Shown here: positions 26,252 to 35,188 of the stretch, piece after piece
Layout: the number at the start of each line of letters is the position of its first letter
Position numbering within the stretch: position 1 is the first letter of the stretch
Source: Exiguobacterium mexicanum
GTDB taxonomy: Bacteria > Bacillota > Bacilli > Exiguobacteriales > Exiguobacteriaceae
DNA length: 64,000 bases
Direction of reading: 5' to 3'
Assembly (NCBI RefSeq): GCF_005960665.1
Contig: NZ_CP040676.1
Coordinates: 1,746,501 to 1,810,500 of the forward strand
Made by a program: the position numbers and the translations under genes
The notes under the pieces: generated by a model
What the model was told of the DNA's origin: nothing
Database searches by the model: none
Seen by the model: only the letters and a program-made list of their open reading frames with translations

Positions 26252-26725
26252 TTACTTGATTTCTTTGATTTCGACGACCATGTCGCCGCCCGGCGTTTGC
26301 ACGTTGACGACATCTCCGACCGTACGGCCGAGAAGTGCTTTCGCAATCGGTGATTCGTTCGAGATTTTTCCTGTGAACGGGTCAGCCTCTGCGCCACCGA
26401 CGATTGTGTACGTTTCATTCTCGTTATCTTCTTGAATGAAGAACGTCACGGTCTTTCCGATTGCGACCATCGAGTTATCAGCCACATCGTCTTGGATGAT
26501 GACTGCGTTACGAAGCATCTCTTCGAGTTGAGCAATCCGTCCTTCGACCATTGCCTGCTCTTCTTTCGCTGCATCGTACTCAGCGTTCTCAGACAAGTCT
26601 CCGAAATCGCGGGCAATCTTAATATTCTCAACGACTTCTTTACGGCGCACCGTCTTCAGTTCGTTCAATTCATTTTCGATTTTCGCTTTTCCGTCTAACG
26701 TCATGTAATGTTGTTTTTCAGCCAT
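26252..26725 (-). CDS. greA: Transcription elongation factor GreA
   Basis: Rescues backtracked RNA polymerase by stimulating cleavage of the transcript 3' end. The 157 residues give the usual N-terminal coiled coil, with [16 protein letters not shown] carrying the acidic residues (D and E at the hairpin tip) that reach the polymerase active site. The C-terminal domain [29 protein letters not shown] follows. ATG at 26725 follows AAGGAGTGAC. In B. subtilis it directly follows udk; here an inserted tnpB element separates them. Confidence 0.96.
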   Translation of the reverse strand: MAEKQHYMTLDGKAKIENELNELKTVRRKEVVENIKIARDFGDLSENAEYDAAKEEQAMVEGRIAQLEEMLRNAVIIQDDVADNSMVAIGKTVTFFIQEDNENETYTIVGGAEADPFTGKISNESPIAKALLGRTVGDVVNVQTPGGDMVVEIKEIK

Positions 26726-26781
26726 TTCTGTCACTCCTTCATTGTCTCCTAGTATATTACAGAATTTACGAACGGGAAAGC

Positions 26782-26849
26782 CCATATCCGACACATCCCG
26801 TTTTTAAACATGGGATAAACGTGAGTTCGGACGTTCTCCATATCCGACA
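26782..26849. repeat. Direct 12-base repeat upstream of greA
   Basis: CCATATCCGACA occurs at 26782-26793 and again at 26838-26849, 44 bases apart. It sits at the left side of the inserted region and may mark an old insertion boundary or duplication. Confidence 0.6.
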
Positions 26850-26954
26850 TTCGGTTAAATCTATCGCATAGACACATACAAGTCTCTAAAACACCTTTGT
26901 CCACCGACCTTTAAAATCGAGTCCGGCAGCAGACCGATGATACGATGCTTGTCG

Positions 26955-27159
26955 TCATGCTAAAGACGCTAAAACATCAAGTAGGCACACCTGTAACGAC
27001 CTGTGGTAGATGGTCACAGTCCACCAACCTGGGGACCTATAGAGTCTATCTCGGTAGAGGTGATGGCACACTCTCATTTGAAGGCTTGAACAAAACAAAA
27101 ATGAACTGCGTTCGCACAAGCACTTCAGAATCCCACGGTTTCAATGGTGAGAGTGTCAA
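26955..27159 (+). pseudogene. Degenerate 3' end of an older TnpB element
   Basis: Read across frames the DNA recalls the tail of a TnpB gene: HAKDA in the place of HDRDxNA, then NIK, then VGTPVTTCG and SESHGFNGESVK, which resemble sequences at the end of many IS200/IS605 tnpB genes. Stops and small gaps break the frame. It ends in GAATCCCACGG...GAGTGTCAA (27128-27159), close to the usual right-end hairpin of such elements. An open frame of 118 codons from 26945 crosses the region but is not convincing as a protein. Base composition is lower in G+C than the tnpB that follows. The reading rests on motif memory and needs a search. Confidence 0.4.
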
Positions 27160-27283
27160 AGCTCTTTTAACTAAATTTGGCGAGAATTCTCCCACCTCTA
27201 AACGTCGAAGAGGGAAGGCCCAGCGTAGGTGGAAGATGAACCGCCTGCTTGCAAATTCTTTGGATATCCCTGTGACAGATATA

Positions 27284-27299
27284 ACGAACAAAGGTTCGT
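27284..27299. repeat. Short inverted repeat 85 bases upstream of tnpB
   Basis: ACGAAC-AAAG-GTTCGT forms a six-pair hairpin. It could be the left-end hairpin of the IS element; it also matches the LexA consensus at 13 of 14 positions. Confidence 0.4.
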
Positions 27300-27383
27300 G
27301 ATTCTGTCAGATTCTCTCGCCCCCACCGCGGGTATCGGAATGGGACGAGACTCATCCTGACACCGCCCAAAGGAGGGACGGAC

Positions 27384-28517
27384 ATGCTGAAGGGCTACAA
27401 ATACCGGCTCCACCCGACGGCGGCACAGGCCGAGTTCCTGATCCGGACGATCGGCTGCGCCCGGTTCATCTACAACAAGCTGCTCGAGGACCGTATCACC
27501 ATTCACGAGGAGGCGAAGGCGGGCGGTGGGCCGAGACGGAAATCGCCGACACCCGCCTCCTACAAGCCACTGTTCCCGTTCCTTTGTGAGGCGGACAGCC
27601 TCGCGCTCGCGAACGCGAAGCTGCACCTCGACGCGGCGTTCGTAAAATTCTTCGCAGGGACGGCCGGCTTCCCGGTGTTCAAGTCGAGACGGAAGGCGCG
27701 CGCCTCCTACACGACGAACAACCAGCACGGCACGATCCGCATCGAGGCGGGAAAAGTCCGTCTGCCGAAGGTCGGGTTCATCCGGTTCACACAGCACCGC
27801 AGTTTCGACGGGGAGATCCGGTCTGCGACCGTGTCGATGACACGGACGGGCAGGTTCTTCGTGTCGCTCCTCGTCGAACAGGACGACGAGCCGTGGGTCC
27901 CCGCCGAGCACAAGGTCGGGATCGACCTCGGCCTCGGGCACTTCGCCGTCATGACGAACGACGATCTCGTCACGGAGAAGATTGCGAACCCGCGCAACCT
28001 GCGACAGGCCGAGGCGCGGCTCAAACAAGCGCAGCGCGCCCTCGCCCGCAAGAAGCCCGGCAGCAAGAACCGTGAGAAAGCGCGGCTCCTCCTCGCGAAG
28101 AGACACGAACAGGTCAAAAACCGACGGCACGACTTCCTCCATAAGCTGTCGCGACGCATCGTCGATGAGAACCAAGTCGTCGTGGTCGAGACGCTGAAGC
28201 CCAGAGAGATGATGAAAGACCGCCGCCTGGCGAAATCGATCGGGGACGCCGGATGGGGCGAGTTCGTCCGACAACTCGAATATAAATGTAAGTTCTACGG
28301 GCGGACGCTGATCAAGGCCGACCCGTGGTTCGCCTCGACCCAACTCTGTTCGAACTGTGGCGAGAACGACGGCAGGAAGGGCCTAGACATCCGGGAGTGG
28401 ACATGCGGCGCATGCGGCGCACACCACGACCGCGACGTCAACGCGAGCCTCAACCTGTTGCGCCTCGCCGACCGGAACACCTCAGGGCAGGGACTGCCCG
28501 ACGAGCTTGGTCCATAA
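27384..28517 (+). CDS. tnpB: RNA-guided endonuclease TnpB, IS200/IS605 family
   Basis: TnpB proteins cut DNA under guidance of an RNA made from the right end of their own element, helping the element persist. The 377-residue product has the N-terminal domain, a RuvC core with D181 (KVGIDLGLGHFAVMT), E269 (VVVVETLKPREMM) and D351 (HHDRDVNASLN), and a zinc ribbon with C322, C325, C341 and C344. It therefore looks intact. No tnpA transposase is nearby, so movement would need a transposase elsewhere. The gene is visibly richer in G+C than its neighbours, suggesting recent arrival. ATG at 27384 follows AAAGGAGGGAC. Confidence 0.9.
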   Translation: MLKGYKYRLHPTAAQAEFLIRTIGCARFIYNKLLEDRITIHEEAKAGGGPRRKSPTPASYKPLFPFLCEADSLALANAKLHLDAAFVKFFAGTAGFPVFKSRRKARASYTTNNQHGTIRIEAGKVRLPKVGFIRFTQHRSFDGEIRSATVSMTRTGRFFVSLLVEQDDEPWVPAEHKVGIDLGLGHFAVMTNDDLVTEKIANPRNLRQAEARLKQAQRALARKKPGSKNREKARLLLAKRHEQVKNRRHDFLHKLSRRIVDENQVVVVETLKPREMMKDRRLAKSIGDAGWGEFVRQLEYKCKFYGRTLIKADPWFASTQLCSNCGENDGRKGLDIREWTCGACGAHHDRDVNASLNLLRLADRNTSGQGLPDELGP

Positions 28518-28595
28518 CCGCGGCTAGTAAAAGCACGGTCTTCCCAAGAAACTCCCACTTCAAGTTGCGAAACAAGCAAGTGGTGAGTAGTTCAC
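28518..28595 (+). mobile_element. Right end of the tnpB element, likely omega-RNA scaffold
   Basis: After the stop codon a hairpin ACTC-CCACTT ... AAGTGG-T-GAGT (28551-28588) is followed by AGTTCAC ending at 28595, the form of IS200/IS605 right ends that also supply the 3' scaffold of the guide RNA. The guide would then be the flanking host bases from 28596, starting ATTGAAAACGATTTATTT, just downstream of udk. Confidence 0.6.
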
Positions 28596-28616
28596 ATTGA
28601 AAACGATTTATTTCCC

Positions 28617-29255
28617 TTACGCGCGGTTACGTTCTGTCAGCACCCAGCGAATCTTCGTCACGAGCAAATCGATTGCGACAAAGTTCTCTCCGCCTTCAGG
28701 GACGATGATATCCGCGTAGCGTTTCGTCGGCTCACAAAATTGAAGATGCATCGGCCGGACGACGTTCGTATACTGGGCGACAACCGAGTCGATTGACCGG
28801 CCCCGCTCATTGAGATCGCGCTGCATCCGGCGTAGGATGCGGACGTCCGCATCCGTGTCGACGAACACTTTAATGTCCATCAAGTCACGCAGACGATCGT
28901 CCTCGAGCGCCAAAATACCTTCGACGATGACGACGTCGACCGGCTCGATCAAGATCGTCTTGTCCGAGCGCGTGTGCGCCGCATAGTCATACACCGGTTT
29001 CTCGATGGCCTTGTGCTCTTGTAACTGCTTGATATGCTCGATCAAAAGATCGTTATCGAATGCGAACGGGTGGTCATAGTTCGTCTTATATCGTTCTTCC
29101 ATCGTCATCTCTGACTGGTCTTTATAATACGCGTCTTGCTCGATCATGACGACCGATTGTCCTTTGAACGCATCCACGAGCGCGCGGGCCACGGTCGTCT
29201 TACCTGATCCGGTCCCCCCGGCCACGCCGATAATGACGGGTTTATGTTGCATCAA
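28617..29255 (-). CDS. udk: Uridine kinase
   Basis: Phosphorylates uridine and cytidine in pyrimidine salvage. The 212-residue P-loop protein shows [17 protein letters not shown] (Walker A, about residues 9-25), [22 protein letters not shown] in the substrate region (quoted in part elsewhere), [12 protein letters not shown] and [13 protein letters not shown]. It starts with ATG at 29255 after GAGGAGGACTTAACTTTG and follows trmR by 13 bases. The tnpB element ends only 21 bases past its stop codon, so the native terminator, if any, was displaced. Confidence 0.96.
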   Translation of the reverse strand: MMQHKPVIIGVAGGTGSGKTTVARALVDAFKGQSVVMIEQDAYYKDQSEMTMEERYKTNYDHPFAFDNDLLIEHIKQLQEHKAIEKPVYDYAAHTRSDKTILIEPVDVVIVEGILALEDDRLRDLMDIKVFVDTDADVRILRRMQRDLNERGRSIDSVVAQYTNVVRPMHLQFCEPTKRYADIIVPEGGENFVAIDLLVTKIRWVLTERNRA

Positions 29256-29268
29256 AGTTAAGTCCTCC

Positions 29269-29910
29269 TCATCGTAATTTACGACTGATTGCTAGGCCAT
29301 CACCAAGGGGCAAAATTGCAGTATGATAATCGGTCCGTGCCATCAATTGCTCAGTAAACTCTTTTACGAGACGAACAAGCCGGCGGCGTCGACGGTCAAG
29401 CACTGACACATCCTCGAGCAGGACGTCCCCTCGTAAAAATAAATTATCGCTGTAAATCGTACCACCAATTGGTACTAAAGCGCCATACCCATCAAAGAAT
29501 TTTTGATACTGACCTTTGGCCGCGTCGATAAAGACCGCATCGAATTCTCCTTCAATCGTCCCGATCAACTCCACCGCATCACCATGAATGACAGTGATTC
29601 GGTCCGATACGTCCGAGCGTCCGATAAAGCCGAGTGCCTCTTCGTGACGTCGTGCGTTTCGTTCGATCGTGACGATTTCCGCGTCCGGCAACAGTTCAGC
29701 CATTCGAATCGCACTGTATCCGATTGCCGTACCGACCTCAAGGATCCGTTTCGGACGTTGCATCGCGAGAAGCGACAGCAACACTTCAGATCCGGTCAAG
29801 TCCATGATTGGCACGTGATGTTCTCGGGCGAACGCCTCCATCTCCGCCAATAACGGCGACCGGGGCGTGACCAAGTTCTCCACGTAACCTTCATAGGATG
29901 AATGTTCCAC
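29269..29910 (-). CDS. trmR: tRNA 5-hydroxyuridine methyltransferase TrmR (YrrM)
   Basis: S-adenosylmethionine-dependent O-methyltransferase of about 213 residues, very like B. subtilis YrrM/TrmR, which methylates 5-hydroxyuridine at wobble position 34 of tRNA to 5-methoxyuridine. Seen: [20 protein letters not shown] (motif I), [28 protein letters not shown] and [12 protein letters not shown], with the conserved ending [13 protein letters not shown] place the start at GTG 29910 because AGAGG is eight bases away; GTG 29919 lies too close to it. It sits between mltG and udk; the yrrN and yrrO genes found there in B. subtilis are absent. Confidence 0.9.
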   Translation of the reverse strand: MEHSSYEGYVENLVTPRSPLLAEMEAFAREHHVPIMDLTGSEVLLSLLAMQRPKRILEVGTAIGYSAIRMAELLPDAEIVTIERNARRHEEALGFIGRSDVSDRITVIHGDAVELIGTIEGEFDAVFIDAAKGQYQKFFDGYGALVPIGGTIYSDNLFLRGDVLLEDVSVLDRRRRRLVRLVKEFTEQLMARTDYHTAILPLGDGLAISRKLR

Positions 29911-29943
29911 GTCGTACACCTCTTACTCTCTAATCATTCAAAC

Positions 29944-29967
29944 GACCGGAAGCCAAGGCTTCCGGTC
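29944..29967 (-). terminator. Hairpin between mltG and trmR
   Basis: GACCGGAAGCC and its exact complement form an 11-pair stem with a two-base loop. The following minus-strand bases (GTTTGAATG) are not T-rich, so it may stabilise or attenuate the message rather than end it. Confidence 0.45.
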
Positions 29968-29976
29968 GCATATCCG

Positions 29977-31119
29977 TCAATTGTTGTTTGCTTCTTCGAA
30001 CGCTTCCCATTCTGGACGATACTTGTTGACGTTCTGTTGGTGCGCCTCGTACTCCACTTCGAACAAGACTTCCCCGTTCGGGAATCCTTCACGCGGTGGT
30101 CGGGCGTAGAAATAAACGTTATCCGTATCGTTCGGATTGAGCGTGGCGACGAATGCGTCACGACTGACCGCAGCGATTGGTCCGATTGGGATCCCTTCGT
30201 AGCGGTATGTGTTATAAAGTGAATCGTTTTGGAGATCGTTGAACGATGTGAAAATCGAAGTCTCCCCGGTACCATACCAGACGGTCGGGTCGGACTGCAA
30301 CTTCATGCCATCGGCCAGACGGTTCTCAAACACACCCGCGATCTCTTGACGGTCTTCCGTCGAGACCGCTTCTTTCTCAACGATCGAGGCGAGCGATAAC
30401 GTCTCATGGAACGTGCGTCCCGACGCTTCGACCGCATCGCCGTATTCGAGATAGAGCTGTTCGGTCGGCTTGAGCATCTCATCGATGATCTGAGTGAGCG
30501 TCACACCTTTATCGAACTCATACGTTGCCGGGAACAAGTAACCTTCGAGCGGGTGATAAATTCCGTCGGCGAGCACTTCGTCCGTCAGCATCTCATGCTC
30601 ATTGACGAGCGAGCGGATATACTCCTCGTCGCTCAGTTGGTCCGAAATCTCTTCTTTCGGAATATCAGCCTGTTTTGCGAGACGCGAGATGACTTGGTCG
30701 ATCGTAAAGCCTTCCGGGATCACCAATTTGATATCCGGGACGACGATGACTTTCCCCGTCTTCAACGTGGCGATCAACTCGTCAAGTGATTGTGACGGAG
30801 ACAACGTATACGTCCCCGCTTGGAACGATGATTCATTTTTAAACCGTGTGTAAAAACGGAAAATCGTGCTATTCCTCACGAGGCCATTCTCTTCGAGTAG
30901 TTCGCCAATGTAACCAGAACCTGCACCGAGCGGAACCTCGACCTCGACCGTTTCGGTCGAAGCTGGGTCAACGGGTTCGAGCGATCGTTTCACGAACGCA
31001 TAAGATACCGCGGCACCTGTGGCGATCACTAGAAGAAAGACAGCAAGGATGATAACCGTAATTCGCCGAACAATCCGGTTACGTGCACGCTTCTCATCAA
31101 ACATCGATGGATGGTTCAT
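29977..31119 (-). CDS. mltG: Endolytic murein transglycosylase MltG
   Basis: Membrane-bound lytic transglycosylase (YceG family) that cuts nascent peptidoglycan glycan strands. Of about 380 residues, a cytosolic basic tail is followed by one transmembrane helix (ITVIILAVFLLVIATGAAVSYAF). A LysM-like subdomain with GYIGELLEENGLV comes next, then the catalytic domain with the glutamate in LASIVEKEAVSTEDR and LQSDPTVWYG. ATG at 31119 has GGGGAG at proper spacing; a second ATG at 31125 is too close. It belongs to the alaS-udk gene string. Confidence 0.93.
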   Translation of the reverse strand: MNHPSMFDEKRARNRIVRRITVIILAVFLLVIATGAAVSYAFVKRSLEPVDPASTETVEVEVPLGAGSGYIGELLEENGLVRNSTIFRFYTRFKNESSFQAGTYTLSPSQSLDELIATLKTGKVIVVPDIKLVIPEGFTIDQVISRLAKQADIPKEEISDQLSDEEYIRSLVNEHEMLTDEVLADGIYHPLEGYLFPATYEFDKGVTLTQIIDEMLKPTEQLYLEYGDAVEASGRTFHETLSLASIVEKEAVSTEDRQEIAGVFENRLADGMKLQSDPTVWYGTGETSIFTSFNDLQNDSLYNTYRYEGIPIGPIAAVSRDAFVATLNPNDTDNVYFYARPPREGFPNGEVLFEVEYEAHQQNVNKYRPEWEAFEEANNN

Positions 31120-31152
31120 GCGCATTTCTCCCCTGTTCTTCTGTTATGAAGA

Positions 31153-31182
31153 TGGGCGACGAGGGTTTCCCCTAGTCGCCCG
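31153..31182 (-). other. Hairpin between yrzB and mltG
   Basis: GGGCGAC (31154-31160) and GTCGCCC (31175-31181) pair with a further inner GAGGG/CCCCT. No T run follows on the minus strand, so an attenuator or message-stabilising hairpin is more likely than a terminator. Confidence 0.4.
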
Positions 31183-31190
31183 TCCACGTA

Positions 31191-31493
31191 TTAGTCTAAA
31201 CCAACTTCGTCATTGACGATATCGAACGCTTCCATGACTTCCTCGAAGTCATCATCGTCTTCGACGAGCTTCAAGATGAACTCGCCATCTTCAAGTTCTT
31301 CGATTTCAAACGCGTACACTTCGATTGTGTCGTCATCTTCGTCTTCTGTTTCTGGATTGCCGACCGGCTCAAGAACGACAAACGTCTTCTTCGAGCGGTC
31401 GCTCGTCATCCGGAAAATTTCTGCAAATAAATGCTCGTCTCCATTTTCGTCTGGAATACGGTACATTTCTTCTTCACGACGGATTTCTGCCAT
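31191..31493 (-). CDS. yrzB: DUF1292 family protein (YrzB)
   Basis: A 100-residue, strongly acidic cytosolic protein of the DUF1292 family, which is conserved beside ruvX and ireB in Bacillota. Seen: MYRIPDENGDEHLFAEIFRM, then FVVLEP, an acidic spacer EDEDDDTIEVYAFE, and a tail of aspartates and glutamates. Function is unknown. ATG at 31493 follows AGGAGGAATTACTC. Confidence 0.85.
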   Translation of the reverse strand: MAEIRREEEMYRIPDENGDEHLFAEIFRMTSDRSKKTFVVLEPVGNPETEDEDDDTIEVYAFEIEELEDGEFILKLVEDDDDFEEVMEAFDIVNDEVGLD

Positions 31494-31506
31494 GAGTAAT
31501 TCCTCC

Positions 31507-31929
31507 TTATTTGCCTGCACGATCCAGGTAATTTTGTAAAATCATGACGGCTGCCATCTTATCGATGACGGCCTTTCTCTTTTTTCGGCTGACGTCTGCT
31601 GAAATGAGCATCCGCTCCGCTTGCATCGTCGTCAAACGCTCGTCGACGAGAACCGTCGGCAAACCGGTCGCTTCGGTGAGGGCCGCGGCAAACGCCTGTG
31701 ACGCCTCGCCCCGAGGTCCGATTGTCGCGTTCATGTTCTTCGGGAGGCCGACAACGACTTCTTTCACATCGTACTGCTCAATAATCGGTTGAAGCAGACG
31801 GACAGCTTCCTCAAAGTCCGGCTCGGTCCAGTAGACCGTCTCCACGCCTTGCGCCGTCCATCCCATGAGGTCGCTCACGGCGACCCCAATCGTCTTCGAA
31901 CCGACATCGAGCCCCATGACTCGCTTCAT
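31507..31929 (-). CDS. ruvX: RuvX/YqgF, RNase H-fold pre-16S rRNA nuclease / putative Holliday junction resolvase
   Basis: 140-residue RNase H-fold protein with [15 protein letters not shown] (first catalytic aspartate D7), [31 protein letters not shown] (glutamate) and [15 protein letters not shown] (last aspartate near residue 126). Family members process the 5' end of 16S rRNA and have been proposed to resolve DNA junctions. It lies one base after ireB and 13 before yrzB, in the conserved ireB-ruvX-yrzB trio. Confidence 0.94.
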   Translation of the reverse strand: MKRVMGLDVGSKTIGVAVSDLMGWTAQGVETVYWTEPDFEEAVRLLQPIIEQYDVKEVVVGLPKNMNATIGPRGEASQAFAAALTEATGLPTVLVDERLTTMQAERMLISADVSRKKRKAVIDKMAAVMILQNYLDRAGK

Positions 31930-31930
31930 A

Positions 31931-32197
31931 TTAATCCTCTCTACGATCGTTCAAATACGATTTGACCAACTCTTCGAGCAGCTCATCTCGTTCGATTTTG
32001 CGAATTAAGTTTCGCGCATCGTTATGACGCGGGATGTAGGCAGGGTCACCTGACAACAAGTATCCGACGATTTGATTGATCGGTTGGTAGCCTTTCTCCT
32101 CGAGTGCTTGATACACCGTGATTAGTGTCTCCCGAGTGTTGGCTCGATTATCATCTTCTGGAAAATTGAATTGCATCGTGCGATCCATTTGGCTCAC
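31931..32197 (-). CDS. ireB: IreB family regulatory phosphoprotein (YrzL)
   Basis: 88-residue protein of the IreB (DUF965) family. In Enterococcus IreB is phosphorylated by the PASTA kinase IreK and influences cephalosporin resistance. The central [38 protein letters not shown] region, quoted only for its hallmark [14 protein letters not shown], is highly conserved. GTG at 32197 after AGAGGTGG gives [12 protein letters not shown], matching relatives; an ATG three codons later is the alternative. It follows alaS as in other Bacilli. Confidence 0.93.
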   Translation of the reverse strand: MSQMDRTMQFNFPEDDNRANTRETLITVYQALEEKGYQPINQIVGYLLSGDPAYIPRHNDARNLIRKIERDELLEELVKSYLNDRRED

Positions 32198-32234
32198 AAG
32201 AATCCACCTCTTTCCGTTTGCACTTCACACTCTA

Positions 32235-34874
32235 TTATGCCAGTGATTGAACGTAATGTGAAGCAAACTTCAATGCTTCATCCAGTTTTGTCGCATCACG
32301 GCCTCCGGCTTGCGCCATGTCAGGACGGCCTCCGCCGCCTCCGCCACAACGTGTCGCCACTTCTTTGATCAATTTCCCGGCATGGAAGCCACGGTCGTTC
32401 AAGTCTTTCGTCACACCTGCGACGAGGTTGACCTTGTCGCCGTTCGCCGAGCCGAGCAAGATGACGGCCGAGCCGAGCTTGCCTTTCAATTCGTCGACCA
32501 TGCCACGGAGCGCGTCCATATCTTGTCCGTCGACGCGCTTAGCGATCAATTGGACATCACCGAACGTCTCGATGGCGTCTGTGAGTGACGACGCTTCGAT
32601 GTTGGCGAGTTTCGCTCTGAGCGATTCGCTCGCGCGTTCGAGTTCTTTCATTTCAGTTTGAAGCGCTTGGACACGCGTCGGCACTTCGAGCGGTTTTGTC
32701 TTGAGCAGTTTTGCTGCCGTCTCGAGCGTCTCGATGTGCTGGTTCATCACTTCGTAAGCACCAGCTCCTGTGACCGCCTCGATGCGACGTGTACCGGCTC
32801 CGATTCCTGATTCCGACAAGATTTTGAAGAGACCGATTTCCGCCGTGTTGCCGACGTGGCAGCCACCGCAAAGTTCGACCGAGTCACCGGCAGCGACGAC
32901 GCGGACGACATCCCCGTACTTCTCACCGAAGAGCGCCATCGCACCTTTCGCTTTCGCATCGGCGATGTTCATTTCTTCGATATCGACAGCGATTGACGCC
33001 CAGATGCGTTCGTTCACTTGACGTTCGATCGATTGGAGCTCTTCAGCCGTCACTTGGCCGAAGTGCGAGAAGTCAAAGCGAAGACGGTCTGGTGTCACGA
33101 GCGAACCTGCTTGGTTGACGTGCTCACCGAGCGTGTCTTTCAACGCGCGATGCAACAAGTGCGTCGCTGTGTGGTTTTTGATGATCGCTTGACGCGAATC
33201 GAAGTCGACCGTAGCCGTCACCGCGACTTCTGCCTTGGCGACACCTGACGTGACCGTGACCGTATGCAAGTTTTGGCCATTCGGTGCTTTCGAGACGTCT
33301 TTCACGTGAAGGACGAAGTCCGACCCGACGATTTGTCCTTTATCACCGATTTGACCGCCGCTCTCAGCGTAGAATGGCGTCTGATCGAGGATGACTTGCG
33401 CTTCTTCCCCTGCTGCGACGACGTCAACGAGCTCTCCATCATGAATCAAGCTGATGATTTTCGCTTCAGTTCCGAGGTTCGTGTACCCGACGAATGATGA
33501 TGGAAGCGTAATTTCCGCAAGAACGCCTGACTGGATTTGCATCGACTCAACGTCGGCACGGGCAGTCCGAGCGCGTTCACGCTGAGCGTTCATCGCTTGT
33601 TTGAATCCATCCTCGTCGACCGTCAATTTGTGGTCTTCGGCGTACTCGATCGTCAACTCGAGCGGGAAACCGTACGTATCGTAGAGACGGAACGCATCTT
33701 CACCGCTGATGACGTTCGAACCGGCCGCTTTTTGCGCTTTCGCGACTTCGTTCAAGATAGCGAGACCGTCATGGAGCGTCTCGTGGAAACGTTCTTCTTC
33801 ATTCTTGACGACTTTCTTGATGAAGTCTTTCTTCTCACGGACTTCAGGGTAGAAGTCGACCATGATGTCGCCGACGACGTCGACGAGCTCATACATGAAC
33901 GGACGCTCGATGCCTAGCATCTTCGCATAGCGGACGGCACGGCGGAGCAAACGACGAAGCACGTAGCCACGGCCTTCGTTCGATGGGAGCGCCCCGTCTC
34001 CGATCGCGAACGAGACGGTGCGGATGTGGTCAGCGATGACTTTGAACGCCACGTCTTTGCTGCTGTCGGTGCGGTACGTCTCGCCGCTGATTTTCTCTGT
34101 CTCGCGGATGATTGGCATGAACAAGTCCGTGTCGAAGTTCGTCGGTACGTCTTGCATGACGCTCGCCATCCGCTCGAGACCCATCCCTGTATCAATGTTT
34201 TTCCGTGGGAGCTCGGTATAGTTGCCGTGCCCGTCATGGTTGAACTGACTGAAAACGATGTTCCAAATTTCAAGGTAACGCTCGTTCTCGCCGCCCGGGT
34301 ATAGTTCTGGGTCGGTCGGGTCGTCGCCGAACGCAGGTCCGCGATCGAAGAAGATTTCTGTGTTCGGGCCAGACGGGCCTTCCCCGATTTCCCAGAAGTT
34401 CTCTTCGAGTGGGATGATGCGGTCGGCCGGCACGCCGAGTGCAAGCCAAAGTTGTTTCGCTTCTTCATCTTCCGGGTGAATCGTCACCGACAAGCGATCC
34501 GGGTCGAGCCCGTACCATTCGTCGCTCGTCAGAAGTTCCCAGCCCCATTTGATCGCGTCTTCGCGGAAGTAATCACCGACCGAGAAGTTCCCGAGCATTT
34601 CGAAGAACGTATGGTGACGCGCCGTCTTCCCGACGTTCTCGATATCGTTTGTCCGAATCGACTTCTGCGCGTTGACGATGCGCGGGTTGGCTGGAATGAC
34701 ACGGCCGTCAAAGTATTTTTTGAGCGTCGCGACGCCTGAGTTGATCCAAAGAAGCGTCGGGTCCTCGACCGGTACGAGTGAGGCACTCGGCTCGACACTG
34801 TGTCCTTTCGATTTGAAGAAATCTAAATACATTTGGCGAATCTGTGCGCCAGTTAATGGTTTGAGCGGTTTCAT
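32235..34874 (-). CDS. alaS: Alanyl-tRNA synthetase
   Basis: Charges tRNA-Ala and edits mischarged tRNA. The 879-residue class II enzyme has the catalytic core with [17 protein letters not shown], the editing site [13 protein letters not shown] with the C-x-x-x-H pair later as [11 protein letters not shown], and the C-terminal C-Ala domain ending [21 protein letters not shown] at 34874 follows AAGGAGG; TTG codons at 34877 and 34880 are in frame but less well placed. It is under an Ala T-box and heads the alaS-ireB-ruvX-yrzB-mltG-trmR-udk string. Confidence 0.97.
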   Translation of the reverse strand: MKPLKPLTGAQIRQMYLDFFKSKGHSVEPSASLVPVEDPTLLWINSGVATLKKYFDGRVIPANPRIVNAQKSIRTNDIENVGKTARHHTFFEMLGNFSVGDYFREDAIKWGWELLTSDEWYGLDPDRLSVTIHPEDEEAKQLWLALGVPADRIIPLEENFWEIGEGPSGPNTEIFFDRGPAFGDDPTDPELYPGGENERYLEIWNIVFSQFNHDGHGNYTELPRKNIDTGMGLERMASVMQDVPTNFDTDLFMPIIRETEKISGETYRTDSSKDVAFKVIADHIRTVSFAIGDGALPSNEGRGYVLRRLLRRAVRYAKMLGIERPFMYELVDVVGDIMVDFYPEVREKKDFIKKVVKNEEERFHETLHDGLAILNEVAKAQKAAGSNVISGEDAFRLYDTYGFPLELTIEYAEDHKLTVDEDGFKQAMNAQRERARTARADVESMQIQSGVLAEITLPSSFVGYTNLGTEAKIISLIHDGELVDVVAAGEEAQVILDQTPFYAESGGQIGDKGQIVGSDFVLHVKDVSKAPNGQNLHTVTVTSGVAKAEVAVTATVDFDSRQAIIKNHTATHLLHRALKDTLGEHVNQAGSLVTPDRLRFDFSHFGQVTAEELQSIERQVNERIWASIAVDIEEMNIADAKAKGAMALFGEKYGDVVRVVAAGDSVELCGGCHVGNTAEIGLFKILSESGIGAGTRRIEAVTGAGAYEVMNQHIETLETAAKLLKTKPLEVPTRVQALQTEMKELERASESLRAKLANIEASSLTDAIETFGDVQLIAKRVDGQDMDALRGMVDELKGKLGSAVILLGSANGDKVNLVAGVTKDLNDRGFHAGKLIKEVATRCGGGGGGRPDMAQAGGRDATKLDEALKFASHYVQSLA

Positions 34875-34904
34875 CAACAATTCCTCCTTCAGTTTAAACG
34901 AAAC

Positions 34905-35153
34905 GAAAAAAAGCGATGCTCATCCCTGTGGAAAGGGACGAAAGCATCGCTTCGTGGTACCACCCTCGTTCGCACGGCAAAGCCGTGCCTCGAACATCCG
35001 ATAACGCGGATGAGGCGCCCAGGGTGAGTGGGGACTCCAGACTAGCTTCGGTCGACCGGACCCCCATCTTCTCACAGCCTAGGAAGATGTCTCTGGTGAG
35101 GCGGTTACGACGTACTCATTTCCTTCATCGTCTTTAATCGTTTCAGTTTTCTA
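34905..35153 (-). promoter_or_regulatory. T-box riboswitch of alaS, specifier GCU
   Basis: On the minus strand: AGAGACATC start of stem I, specifier context GACCGAA-GCT-AGTCTGGAG with the Ala codon at 35044-35046, the T-box AGGGTGGTACCACG (34953-34966), then a terminator AAGCGATGCT...AGCATCGCTT with seven T. Low charged tRNA-Ala should favour readthrough. Confidence 0.93.
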
Positions 35154-35159
35154 TTCGTC

Positions 35160-35188
35160 ATTATCACACGTCAATCGGGAGACGTCAA
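35160..35188 (-). promoter_or_regulatory. alaS promoter overlapping the recD2 stop codon
   Basis: Minus strand TTGACG (35183-35188), 17-base spacer, GATAAT (35160-35165). The TGA within the -35 is the recD2 stop. Confidence 0.7.

Noticed and set aside
26945-27301. 118-codon open frame as an intact gene
   Set aside because: No ribosome site, odd composition, and the region reads better as decayed TnpB tail in several frames.
27198-28343. Long open frame of 381 codons antisense to tnpB
   Set aside because: It mirrors the G+C-rich tnpB codons, has arginine/leucine/aspartate-rich shadow composition and no ribosome site; tnpB on the plus strand has all family motifs.
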